From an uncultured Bacilli bacterium (GTDB taxonomy: Bacteria > Bacillota_I > Bacilli_A > RF39 > UBA660): DNA of 32,304 nt. Every line of letters starts with the position of its first letter. The first letter of the stretch is position 1. The stretch is from the NCBI GenBank assembly GCA_947589735.1, contig CANQCR010000015.1:1-32304 (forward strand), read 5' to 3'. Shown here one piece after another: positions 16,815 through 24,336 of this stretch. The position numbers and the translations under genes were made by a program. Under the pieces are notes generated by a model. That model saw only the letters and a program-made list of their open reading frames with translations, was not told the origin of the DNA and did no database searches.

Positions 16815-18047
16815 TTAATATTTAATGAAATAATTATCGTCTAAACTAATATTAATATCACAAAACAAATCATTACATAATGATAATTTTAAAAGACAAG
16901 AATCTGGTGCGATAACCATTTCTTTACCAGTGGCGCTATCACATATTTTTTGATAATTGAATAGCGTGCTTGTAGCTTCTATCACATCAGTCGCATTTTC
17001 TAAATAATTAAGCGTTTTAGCATACAAATTGATATCGTCCAAATCTTCTTCTGGCGACATCAATTTATCCACATTAATAAACTCTTTAAAATGACTTTTA
17101 TGCCATAATTCATATGAAACACATTCAATAAAATAACTAGCTATATATTGATATAATTCATTTTTTAAACGAGTCTTATGACTATCAGTCTCCATTTGTC
17201 TTTCTTTAATAATGGTTGTCAAAAGATTTTCCTTTTCATCTATTGTAAGTTTTTCTGCATCAATAATTTCTTGATATCCATTAATATGTATAGTAGAGTA
17301 ACGTCCAAAACAGCCAAATAAGAAAGTGCCCCTAACTTGCCATCCATCTTCATAAAAAACACCTAAAGAAGTATCTTCGGTAGTTAAAAGATAGTCTTCT
17401 AATAGTTCTATTTTATGGCTATGATCTTTATATTCCATATAATCTTCATCATTAATTACATTTATATCAGCTAAAGAAATATTAATAGAAGTGGCATTAC
17501 TTAAGTTTTCTAATAAAATATTATGATCGGCAATCAAATTAGATAAAGCGTGTTGGTGAAAATAAACAACTTCTTTTAATAACGGAATATTCGTATGGAT
17601 CGTTTTCGATGTTAAACTTAAAAACATCAAATAAGCGTCAAAATATTCATTCATGCTAAGTTTATGATAGCTTTTAATTCGGTACATAAATCCTTCAAAG
17701 TATAGATATATAACTTCCGCATTATCCTTGGTTACTTCATAAAATACTTGATTACGGTAATTCGTAAATGTCTTTTTAACCCGTGGAAGAATCAAATTAA
17801 TATTATACTTAAAAGTAGCGTCATCTTCTTTAAAGTAGTCAAAATCAAACTTATTTAACCCATTATAAAATCTTAAATGACCCATACCATCATACTTACA
17901 AAGTGATTTATTATAAATAATCTTATAATTATCAGGCATAAGAAAACTATAGCCAATCGCATCAAGTGTGACAATATGATAACGATTAGCTATTCCATTA
18001 ATGGTTAAATATTCAAAATAAACGCCATCTGTTTTACTTCGCCCCAT
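16815..18047 (-). CDS. hypothetical protein (410 aa)
   Basis: A soluble protein without signal peptide or membrane segment that I cannot assign. Its N-terminal ~150 residues are rich in aromatic residues and beta-like stretches (VYFEYLTINGIANRYHIVTL); the middle is helical and the C-terminus is again beta-like. Several His (YFHQHAL, KDHSHK) do not form a known metal motif. I placed the start at 18047 since GAGGG lies 5 bases upstream and a TGATATAAT promoter (18075-18067) lies inside the longer open frame, which otherwise would begin at 18086. It has its own promoter and no visible terminator. Confidence 0.7.
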   Translation of the reverse strand: MGRSKTDGVYFEYLTINGIANRYHIVTLDAIGYSFLMPDNYKIIYNKSLCKYDGMGHLRFYNGLNKFDFDYFKEDDATFKYNINLILPRVKKTFTNYRNQVFYEVTKDNAEVIYLYFEGFMYRIKSYHKLSMNEYFDAYLMFLSLTSKTIHTNIPLLKEVVYFHQHALSNLIADHNILLENLSNATSINISLADINVINDEDYMEYKDHSHKIELLEDYLLTTEDTSLGVFYEDGWQVRGTFLFGCFGRYSTIHINGYQEIIDAEKLTIDEKENLLTTIIKERQMETDSHKTRLKNELYQYIASYFIECVSYELWHKSHFKEFINVDKLMSPEEDLDDINLYAKTLNYLENATDVIEATSTLFNYQKICDSATGKEMVIAPDSCLLKLSLCNDLFCDINISLDDNYFIKY

Positions 18048-18066
18048 TTTATCCCTCACTAACATT

Positions 18067-18075
18067 ATTATATCA
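18067..18075 (-). promoter_or_regulatory. extended -10 promoter of the 410-aa gene
   Basis: TGATATAAT on the minus strand, 20 bases before the start at 18047. It decides the start choice because the upstream alternative would not be on the transcript. Confidence 0.65.
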
Positions 18076-18120
18076 TCCCATATCATCTTTTGGTTGATTT
18101 CATCAAGTATTTATCATTGG

Positions 18121-18149
18121 TTGACAAAAGAAATGTAAAAGTCCATAAT
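18121..18149 (+). promoter_or_regulatory. upstream promoter before the thioredoxin-like gene
   Basis: TTGACA, 17 bases, CATAAT. It would start a transcript near 18156, over 120 bases ahead of the coding start, through an inverted repeat AATTAG/CTAATT and a hairpin TCATTACT/AGTGATGA (18179-18199). Confidence 0.55.
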
Positions 18150-18227
18150 ATTAATTAGGTACTAATTATTTAAGAGAATCATTACTATAAAAGTGATGAA
18201 GCCTAGCCAAAATCTATTTAAATTTTA

Positions 18228-18256
18228 TTGACATGAATAGCTAATTAGTATATTAT
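18228..18256 (+). promoter_or_regulatory. proximal promoter of the thioredoxin-like gene
   Basis: TTGACA at 18228-18233, exactly 17 bases, then TATTAT at 18251-18256. It lies 24 bases before the ATG at 18280. Confidence 0.8.
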
Positions 18257-18279
18257 ATATATTTGAAAAAGGTGAAGTT

Positions 18280-18813
18280 ATGAAGAAATTACTTATTGTT
18301 TTAACAATGTTACTAGCCATATTTCCTAGTATGGTAAAAGCCGATGATAAAAAGAAGATTACTGTTTATATGTTTTATGGCGAGACTTGTCCGCGTTGCC
18401 ATGAAGCAATGGAGTTTTTTGATAGTATTGAAGACGAATATGGCAAATATTATGAATTAGAAAAATATGAAGTTTGGAGTATGTTCTCAGCTAGAAAAAA
18501 CAAATTAATGCGAGATGTTGCCAAAAAAATGGGAACCGATGAAGAAGAATTAGGTGTTCCTTATATCGTTATTGGTGATAAAGTATTTGTAGGATATACT
18601 AAAAACTGGGATGACAATATTATAAATGCCATTGTTAATAAATATAATGATGAAACTTATGAAGATTTAGTTCGACCATTAATTGTTGAAATGTATCAAG
18701 AAACTTATTTACTATACGCAGCTACAATATTATTAATCATTCTTTTAGTTGTTAATGTCGCTTTGCGTGACTTCAAAGAAGCTAAAGAAATGCGAGCTTT
18801 AAATAAAGCTTAA
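18280..18813 (+). CDS. membrane-tethered extracytoplasmic thioredoxin-like protein (CPRC)
   Basis: A 177-residue protein with an N-terminal signal peptide (residues ~1-21, ending MVKADD), a thioredoxin/glutaredoxin-like domain with active site CPRC (Cys 37, 40) in VYMFYGETCPRCHEAMEFF, a GVPYIVIGD segment carrying the cis-proline, and a C-terminal membrane helix (~143-161) with a short basic tail. It probably sits outside the membrane and handles disulfides or receives electrons from a partner such as a CcdA-like protein, which is not in the window. The ribosome site is AAAGGTGAAG. Two promoters precede it. Confidence 0.82.
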   Translation: MKKLLIVLTMLLAIFPSMVKADDKKKITVYMFYGETCPRCHEAMEFFDSIEDEYGKYYELEKYEVWSMFSARKNKLMRDVAKKMGTDEEELGVPYIVIGDKVFVGYTKNWDDNIINAIVNKYNDETYEDLVRPLIVEMYQETYLLYAATILLIILLVVNVALRDFKEAKEMRALNKA

Positions 18814-18823
18814 AACACCTAAA

Positions 18824-18850
18824 AACGGAAGATATTATTCCGTTTTTTTT
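18824..18850 (+). terminator. terminator after the thioredoxin-like gene
   Basis: AACGGAA, loop GATATTA, TTCCGTT, then a long T-run. The next gene starts immediately afterwards. Confidence 0.93.
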
Positions 18851-18874
18851 GTGCATATTAATAATGGTGATTTA

Positions 18875-19375
18875 ATGCAATATCTAAAACAATTTATGTT
18901 TTTTAGTGTTGCCGGTTATCTTTTTGAAACCATTTTCACATTGATGATGGGGCAACATTTTAATAGTGGTATTCTGAAAGGACCATACACCCCTATTTAT
19001 GGTTTGGGTCTTCTTTTAGTCATCTACGGCGGAGGATATCTTTTTCGGCACTTACATTTAAAAAGATGGAAAGAAATAATTGTTGTCTTTGGCATTTTTT
19101 TCTTCACAATCACCATTTTAGAATTAACCGGCGGTATTCTTATTGAAAAAATATTTCATAAAGTTTTTTGGAGCTATAAAAAGTTCCCTTTAAGTTACGG
19201 CCACTATATATCCATTGAAATATCTTTGATATGGTCTAGCCTATCACTGGTTATTTACTACTTTAAAGATAAATTGACGAAGCTAATTGATAAAATTCCT
19301 ACTTTTATTTATTGGATTTTCTATATTTGTTTTATCATTGACATTTTATATAAAATAAAAGATATTGCTTTTTAG
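18875..19375 (+). CDS. CmpB-like putative ABC-transporter type IV membrane protein
   Basis: A 166-residue integral membrane protein with about four to five hydrophobic segments. The stretch GYLFETIF, then NSGILKGPYTPIYGLGLLLV, matches the pattern of the CmpB family (PF06541-type, E followed by RGfl.GP..PiYGfG), whose function is poorly known. I chose ATG 18875 because GGTGA lies just upstream, in the same arrangement as the GNAT gene; a GTG at 18851 falls in the preceding terminator's T-run. There is no ATP-binding partner next to it. Some readthrough from the thioredoxin-like gene is possible, as no separate promoter is clear. Confidence 0.78.
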   Translation: MQYLKQFMFFSVAGYLFETIFTLMMGQHFNSGILKGPYTPIYGLGLLLVIYGGGYLFRHLHLKRWKEIIVVFGIFFFTITILELTGGILIEKIFHKVFWSYKKFPLSYGHYISIEISLIWSSLSLVIYYFKDKLTKLIDKIPTFIYWIFYICFIIDILYKIKDIAF

Positions 19376-19389
19376 TGCAATATCTTTTT
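19358..19389. terminator. bidirectional terminator
   Basis: GATATTGC, loop TTTTTAGT, GCAATATC, then TTTTT. The loop holds the TAG stop of the CmpB-like gene; upstream AAAA supplies a U-tract for the convergent dNTPase gene. Confidence 0.92.
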
Positions 19390-20515
19390 AAGACGCATCT
19401 TGATACTTATGATACATCATTTTAAAATAATCATCTGTCATACCCGCAATAAAGTCGATAACCTTTTGCTCATCACTCGTATTAATTAGGTAATTATCGT
19501 CCATATCACCTAAAAATAACTGATATATTTCACTCTGATTTTCTTTTTCTTTTAAATCCTTTAAATAGTAAGTGAATAGCGTTCGATACATCTTCTCATA
19601 ACTATCTAAAGTAAGTTTTGTGTTAGCTTTATCATATATATGCTTATAGTTAAACGCTTTTAAATCTTTAATAGCTTGGTACACATCATCACTCATCTTT
19701 AAATATGGTTTGTTTAAACTATTACTAATGATATCTAAAATAATCGTATTAATAATTTCCCGATTGGTTCGGCCTAAAACGTTAGCAATATCACTAGGTA
19801 TTTCATCACTTGTAATGATACCAACCCGAATAGCGTCCTCGATATCACGACCAATATAACCAACAATGTCACTAATTCTAACAACACAACCTTCTAAAGT
19901 CATGGGATGAAGCGTTTTAATAGCACTAGCATCAGTGTAACACAATTCATACTCTTTTAAAAACTCATCTTTAGTCTTTTCCTTGGGATAATATTCATTA
20001 CTAACAAACTCACCATTATGGCATAAAATACCATCTAAGACTTGCAAAGTAATATTCTCACCCTGACCATGATTTTCAATATCCTTTAAAATACGAACAC
20101 TATGAACATTATGATTAAAATAACGTCCCGTATATTCCAAGCTAAGGCGATTTAAAACAGCCTCACCAGGATGTCCAAAAGGAACATGGCCTAAATCGTG
20201 ACCCAAAGCAATTGCTTCAATTAAATCTTCGTTTAAGTTTAAAGCCCGACCGATGGTACGAGCAATTTTGCTAACCATTTGCACATGAGTCATCCGTCTA
20301 CTAATATGATCATTTTCGATATTACTAAAAACTTGGGTTTTGTCTAAATATCGTGTATATGAAAGGGAATAAATAATACGGTCAATATCCCGAAAAAAAC
20401 TAGTCCGCATATCTTTTTCTTCATTATTTAATCTAATTGCAGCGCTATTTTTAGTCCCATAAGGGCTTATAAATTGATCCATTTTTTGCATATTAGCCAT
20501 GATTTGTTCGTTCAT
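19388..20515 (-). CDS. HD-domain deoxynucleoside triphosphate triphosphohydrolase (dGTPase-like)
   Basis: A 375-residue HD-superfamily enzyme of the dGTPase/SAMHD1-like group, expected to cleave dNTPs to deoxynucleoside plus triphosphate. The metal ligands show as RMTHVQMV (His 77) and GHDLGHVPFGHPGE (His 106/Asp 107), with a later ISDIVGYIGRD aspartate; RNA/dNTP pool control is the likely role. The start is supported by AAAGGAG 6 bases upstream, and the first 23 bases overlap the end of the 187-residue gene, so they form one operon with coupled translation. Confidence 0.92.
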   Translation of the reverse strand: MNEQIMANMQKMDQFISPYGTKNSAAIRLNNEEKDMRTSFFRDIDRIIYSLSYTRYLDKTQVFSNIENDHISRRMTHVQMVSKIARTIGRALNLNEDLIEAIALGHDLGHVPFGHPGEAVLNRLSLEYTGRYFNHNVHSVRILKDIENHGQGENITLQVLDGILCHNGEFVSNEYYPKEKTKDEFLKEYELCYTDASAIKTLHPMTLEGCVVRISDIVGYIGRDIEDAIRVGIITSDEIPSDIANVLGRTNREIINTIILDIISNSLNKPYLKMSDDVYQAIKDLKAFNYKHIYDKANTKLTLDSYEKMYRTLFTYYLKDLKEKENQSEIYQLFLGDMDDNYLINTSDEQKVIDFIAGMTDDYFKMMYHKYQDAS

Positions 20516-21056
20516 ATATTACTCCTTTTACCTTCTTTTTATCGCCTTGAGTGGCATATTCTTCAACATATCTTTGATAATTTAAATGACATAATTCAGG
20601 TGGCAAAGCTTTTTGATAATAGTCTAAGGCCCAATCAACACGAGCATCATAGCCATAGAAAAGAGTTATTTCTTCTTCCGTCAAGCGAAAAGACATGACA
20701 AACCTTTCCATACGGTATGGTGGAAGCGCTAGAGCGTATCTAATTATTTCTTCGCGCGATAAATATTTTAGAATATCCATATCTGATGCACTATATAGGT
20801 CATAATAACCATTATAATCATCGTATCCTTCAACAATCGTCCCATATCCTTTAACAGAAGCAATGAGTACATCGCCAACGCCCTTTTCAACATTGCCATA
20901 TCTAATCGTATCTTCTAATCGCTTAGCAAAATGAATACCATGTCCCTTTAAGCCAAAACTTATTTCACCTTTTTCATGATAACTCCCGACTGGCATAACA
21001 ATGCCATGAACATTAGTACCATCGGGCGCAAAAGCTTTATAACCATTTATTTCCAT
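20493..21056 (-). CDS. hypothetical protein (187 aa) coupled to the dNTPase
   Basis: A soluble protein that opens with GYKAFAPDGTNVHGIVMPVGSY and continues to GHGIHFAKRLEDTIRYG; the order K-A-F, G-Y, G-x-H-F and LEDT-RY loosely resembles the phage-type DUF7666 fold, but I cannot confirm this. The C-terminal half is helical and aromatic-rich. GGGTGG precedes the ATG. It is the first gene of a two-gene unit with the HD dNTPase, so a link with nucleotide pools or phage response is conceivable but unproven. Confidence 0.7.
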   Translation of the reverse strand: MEINGYKAFAPDGTNVHGIVMPVGSYHEKGEISFGLKGHGIHFAKRLEDTIRYGNVEKGVGDVLIASVKGYGTIVEGYDDYNGYYDLYSASDMDILKYLSREEIIRYALALPPYRMERFVMSFRLTEEEITLFYGYDARVDWALDYYQKALPPELCHLNYQRYVEEYATQGDKKKVKGVIYERTNHG

Positions 21057-21075
21057 AATACCACCCTGTATTTAT

Positions 21076-21084
21076 ATTATAACA
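21076..21084 (-). promoter_or_regulatory. extended -10 promoter of the 187-aa/dNTPase operon
   Basis: TGTTATAAT on the minus strand, 20 bases before the ATG at 21056. It begins only a few bases after the metal-ATPase stop codon. Confidence 0.65.
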
Positions 21085-21091
21085 TAGATAC

Positions 21092-23119
21092 TTAATGTTT
21101 TAATATTCGTAAAGTATTTAAAATGGTAATAATTGTAACGCCAACATCAGCAAAAACAGCTTGCCACATTGTACTGATTCCTAAAACGCTTAAAATAAGT
21201 ACTAAAATTTTAACAATAAATGCAAAGGTAAGATTTTGTTTAATAACTTTGCTTGTAAAATATGATGTGTCAATTGCATAATTAATCTTTAATAAATCAT
21301 CAGTTAAAATGACAACATCACTTGTTTCTATAGCAGCACTACTGCCACTTAAACCTAGTGATAACCCAACATCAGCTCGCGCTAAAACGGGCGCATCATT
21401 CACCCCATCACCTACAAAAGCTACTTTATGACCTTTATTTATTTTTTCTTCCAATTTTTGATATTTATCCTGTGGTAACATAGCGCCGTAATAATCATCA
21501 ATTCCTAGTTCTAAAGCTACATTTTTAGCTATATCAGTATTATCACCTGTGAACATGCTGACCATTAAGCCTCGTTTTTTTAAAGCCTTAACCAATTCTT
21601 TAGCGCTCTTTTTTATCGTATCATTTAGGGTAACATATCCCAAGATAACATCATCAACGCTAACATAAATATGAGTACCTATTCCCTCTTTTTCTTGATA
21701 ACCAACCAATTTAGCGTTGCCAACTTTAACAACTTTCCCGTTAGTAGTGTACTTTATGCCATAGCCAGCTAGCTCTTCATAAGCACTAACATCACTTAAA
21801 GATATTTCTTTACTTTGATAATGATCTAAAATAGCAAGGGCCAATGGGTGATTGGATAGTTTCTCACCCATTAATAAATAACTAATGAAGGTATCTTTAT
21901 CTTCAGATAATGTTGTTACATTCGTTACTGTAAAGTGTCCATCGGTAAGAGTACCTGTTTTGTCAAATACAAACTCTCGGATATCCTTAAGAGCATCTAA
22001 ATAATTACTTCCTTTAATAAGAATGCCTTTTTTAGATAAAGATCCAATACCGGAAAAATAACTTAAAGGGACAGATATGACAATCGCACATGGACAGGCT
22101 ATTACTAAAAATGATAGAGCTCGGTAAATACTTCCTTCATATGAAATATCAATGATATATGGTAAGAAAATAGCAACCAAAAGTGCTAACGCAATAACAA
22201 TTGGGGTATATATTTTGGAAAGTTTACTAACGAAAGTTTCCGTTTTAGCTTTACGCTCCGTTGCTTCCTCTACCATTTTTAAGACTTTATTAACGGTGCT
22301 ATCATCATAATTAGATGTTACTTTTATTTTTAAAAGACCCGATTGATTAATTGATCCAGATAAAACATAATCATCTTTAGTAACGTTAATAGGCTTACTT
22401 TCCCCTGTTAATGACGATGTATCTAGACTACTACTACCCTCTATTATGACACCATCTAAAGGTATTTTTTCACCAATTTTAACAACGATTACATCATCTA
22501 TTTGTACGTCACTTGGACTTACCTTTTGACCATTAGCTAGATTAGCATAATCAGGTTTTATATCCATAAGATGAGAAATAGACTTTCGGCTATGATTTAT
22601 AGCTCGATTTTCTAAAATCTTACCAATTTCATACAAAATAAGTACCATTGCCCCTTCCATATATTCATTAATAGCATAGGCACCGATACAGGATACGGTA
22701 ATTAAAAAATTTTCATCAATAGTAAAATGGAAGAGTTGTTTAATAGCGTTTATGGAAACTCGAACTATTAGTAAGACGTAAGCAATTATTACAGCTACTT
22801 TAGTATAAGTATTATTACCAACAAAATAAGTAGATATTAAAAGAGCTGTAGCTATAATTATCCGTAAAAGATTGTAAATAGTAAAATCGTAATTATTGCT
22901 TTTTGAATCTAAAATATGAGCTTCAGGTTCAACGGATTGAATTATATGGTTTGCTTTTTTTTCAATGTCTGATTCGTAATCTGTTTCAAAGCTTATTTTT
23001 GATGTAGAAAAATTAACGAACACTTTATCAAAATGCTTATCATGGCTCAAGCTAGCTTGAATTTTACGCGCACAATCCGCACAGTCAAGGCCAACGATTG
23101 TATACTTACATTTCCTCAA
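21092..23119 (-). CDS. heavy-metal-exporting P1B-type ATPase (Zn/Cd/Pb type)
   Basis: A membrane pump of about 675 residues that exports soft metal ions using ATP. In order: heavy-metal-associated domain with GLDCADC (Cys 13 and 16), TGES (~238), the membrane CPC motif in IACPCAIV (~342-344), the phosphorylated Asp in DKTGTLTDG (~386), SNHP (~422), and GDGVNDAP (~570). The last membrane part has AVFADVG and a preceding FIVKIL lysine, which match the Zn2+/Cd2+/Pb2+ subgroup rather than Cu. I prefer the TTG at 23119 since GGGGTG lies 8 bases upstream; ATG 23149 and ATG 23164 are alternatives. It overlaps the ArsR gene by 14 bases, so the two are co-expressed. Confidence 0.93.
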   Translation of the reverse strand: MRKCKYTIVGLDCADCARKIQASLSHDKHFDKVFVNFSTSKISFETDYESDIEKKANHIIQSVEPEAHILDSKSNNYDFTIYNLLRIIIATALLISTYFVGNNTYTKVAVIIAYVLLIVRVSINAIKQLFHFTIDENFLITVSCIGAYAINEYMEGAMVLILYEIGKILENRAINHSRKSISHLMDIKPDYANLANGQKVSPSDVQIDDVIVVKIGEKIPLDGVIIEGSSSLDTSSLTGESKPINVTKDDYVLSGSINQSGLLKIKVTSNYDDSTVNKVLKMVEEATERKAKTETFVSKLSKIYTPIVIALALLVAIFLPYIIDISYEGSIYRALSFLVIACPCAIVISVPLSYFSGIGSLSKKGILIKGSNYLDALKDIREFVFDKTGTLTDGHFTVTNVTTLSEDKDTFISYLLMGEKLSNHPLALAILDHYQSKEISLSDVSAYEELAGYGIKYTTNGKVVKVGNAKLVGYQEKEGIGTHIYVSVDDVILGYVTLNDTIKKSAKELVKALKKRGLMVSMFTGDNTDIAKNVALELGIDDYYGAMLPQDKYQKLEEKINKGHKVAFVGDGVNDAPVLARADVGLSLGLSGSSAAIETSDVVILTDDLLKINYAIDTSYFTSKVIKQNLTFAFIVKILVLILSVLGISTMWQAVFADVGVTIITILNTLRILKH

Positions 23120-23456
23120 GGTGTTCACACCCCTTTTTAAATATTTCATATATATGATTATCATCTAAAGAATAATATACAATTTTGCCATCTTTACGAT
23201 ATTTAACTAATTTAGATTGTTTAAGTAATCTAAGTTGATGTGATACCGCTGAAACCGTAGAGCCGATGACGCTTGCTAAATCGCAAACACATAGTTCACT
23301 TTGAAGTAAGGCACAAATTATCTTCATCCTTGTTGAATCGCCAAACACTTTAAACAACTCCGCTAAGTCAATTAATTTATCATCATTCAACATCTTTTCT
23401 TTAACTTTATTAACAATTTCCGTATGAATAATGGTATTTTCACACATATCTTCCAT
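23106..23456 (-). CDS. ArsR/SmtB family metal-responsive repressor
   Basis: A 116-residue winged-helix repressor expected to leave DNA upon metal binding. The HTH region is STVSAVSHQLRLLKQSKLVKYR. It carries both classical metal sites: SELCVCDLA (Cys-x-Cys, the alpha3N site of CadC-like proteins) and, in the last helix, D-x-H-x10-H-x-x-E (DNH...EHLEE), the alpha5 site of SmtB/CzrA. I chose the ATG at 23456 because AAGGAGG lies 6 bases upstream; the in-frame ATG at 23474 is upstream of that site. It precedes the ATPase in one operon and has a palindromic operator at its promoter. Confidence 0.94.
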   Translation of the reverse strand: MEDMCENTIIHTEIVNKVKEKMLNDDKLIDLAELFKVFGDSTRMKIICALLQSELCVCDLASVIGSTVSAVSHQLRLLKQSKLVKYRKDGKIVYYSLDDNHIYEIFKKGCEHLEEM

Positions 23457-23472
23457 ATGTATCCTCCTTATC

Positions 23473-23492
23473 ATTTGAATATTTGTTCATAT
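23473..23492 (-). promoter_or_regulatory. SmtB/CzrA-type operator
   Basis: On the minus strand ATATGAACA-AA-TATTCAAAT, a 9-2-9 imperfect palindrome (7 of 9 symmetric) of the form known for ArsR/SmtB repressors. It overlaps the predicted transcription start and lies just before the ribosome site. Confidence 0.8.
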
Positions 23493-23497
23493 ATTAA

Positions 23498-23526
23498 ATT
23501 ATATGCTTGAGCATTACTTTTGTCAA
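23498..23526 (-). promoter_or_regulatory. promoter of the arsR-ATPase operon
   Basis: TTGACA (23526-23521), exactly 17 bases, TATAAT (23503-23498) on the minus strand: full consensus. The operator follows directly, so bound repressor would block initiation. Confidence 0.9.
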
Positions 23527-23563
23527 TCTTATATGATAAAAATCAGTCATGCGTGCATAAATA

Positions 23564-23592
23564 TTGACAAAAGTAGCATAAAAGCGTAATTT
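23564..23592 (+). promoter_or_regulatory. promoter of the Nudix gene
   Basis: TTGACA at 23564-23569, 17 bases, TAATTT at 23587-23592. It diverges from the arsR promoter; the two -35 regions form a perfect 13-base inverted repeat (23515-23527 and 23563-23575). Confidence 0.65.
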
Positions 23593-23610
23593 TTAAAGTG
23601 AGGTGGAATA

Positions 23611-24075
23611 ATGAAACGAAGTGCCGGAATATTAATTTATAGAAAAAAAGAACAAAAGTATCAGGTCTTTTTAGCACATATGGGAGGCCCTTTTTGGCAA
23701 AATATTAACATCGGTGCTTGGTCAATTCCTAAAGGTGAGATCAATCAAGGCGAGAAAATTGTTGATTGCGCTAGAAGAGAGTTTCAAGAAGAAACAGGGA
23801 TATCTATTCAACCTCCAATAACTTACCTTGCAAGTAAAAAAGTTAGTCATCATAAAATCGTTATTATTTTTACAAAAGAACAGGATGTAGATAACTCTAA
23901 CTTTCAAAGCAACTTTTTTAGTCGTGAATTTCCAAAAGGGTCAGGCATTATTAGACAGTTCCCAGAAATGGATAAAGCTGAATGGTTTGATATAGATGAA
24001 GCTAAAAAAATTATTAATCCTAAACAATTGTTCTTTATCAATCGGTTAGAACAATATTTAAAAAAGACGAATTAA
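23611..24075 (+). CDS. Nudix hydrolase
   Basis: A 154-residue pyrophosphohydrolase. The Nudix box G-x5-E-x7-REUxEExGU is complete: GEINQGE, seven residues, then REFQEETGI. The N-terminus KRSAGILIYRKK and the PFWQNINIGAWSIPKGE stretch resemble NTP- or Ap4A-type Nudix proteins in which the box follows SIPKG. Substrate is unknown. GAGGTGG precedes the ATG. The stop codon is in the terminator loop. It is divergent from the arsR operon and independent of it by gene content. Confidence 0.92.
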   Translation: MKRSAGILIYRKKEQKYQVFLAHMGGPFWQNINIGAWSIPKGEINQGEKIVDCARREFQEETGISIQPPITYLASKKVSHHKIVIIFTKEQDVDNSNFQSNFFSREFPKGSGIIRQFPEMDKAEWFDIDEAKKIINPKQLFFINRLEQYLKKTN

Positions 24076-24089
24076 TCGTCTTTCTTTTA
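24063..24089 (+). terminator. terminator of the Nudix gene
   Basis: AAAGACGA, loop ATTAA (with the stop codon), TCGTCTTT, then a T-rich tract. Confidence 0.88.
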
Positions 24090-24305
24090 TATATTCTATC
24101 CAATTGTAAATGATAAATACAAAAGGCCGTAATATCCATAATAAAATATAGTGTTATCAATTTTTTGTGTGAATGTTTATACCGTTGATAATTTTTCATT
24201 ATATATTTTATGTATAATTCATACAATATATAGCGTTTATATAAACACGTGATATATAGCTTATGTAATGTTATATTTTAATTAATATTGTAGTTAAGTT
24301 AGTTT
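24090..24305. other. AT-rich gene-free stretch with small palindromes
   Basis: No coding region is supported on either strand. It holds TATATAGCGTTTATATA at 24227-24243, overlapping the perfect palindrome GTTTATATAAAC (24235-24246), followed by CACGTG (24246-24251) and a second ATATATAGC. A related TATA-GCGTT motif occurs on the other side of the HipA-like pair, at 26368-26390. Confidence 0.6.
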
Positions 24306-24336
24306 ATAAAAAAAGCCAGCAATTAAAACTGCAGAC
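24306..24336 (-). terminator. terminator of the HipA-like operon
   Basis: On the minus strand AAAGTCTGC pairs (one mismatch, one G-U) with GCTGGCTTT, followed by TTTT. The TAA stop lies in the loop. Confidence 0.65.

Noticed and set aside
24038-24226. 62-residue minus-strand frame in the gap after the Nudix gene
   Set aside because: Its 3' end lies within the Nudix gene, and composition is random AT-rich with no ribosome site.
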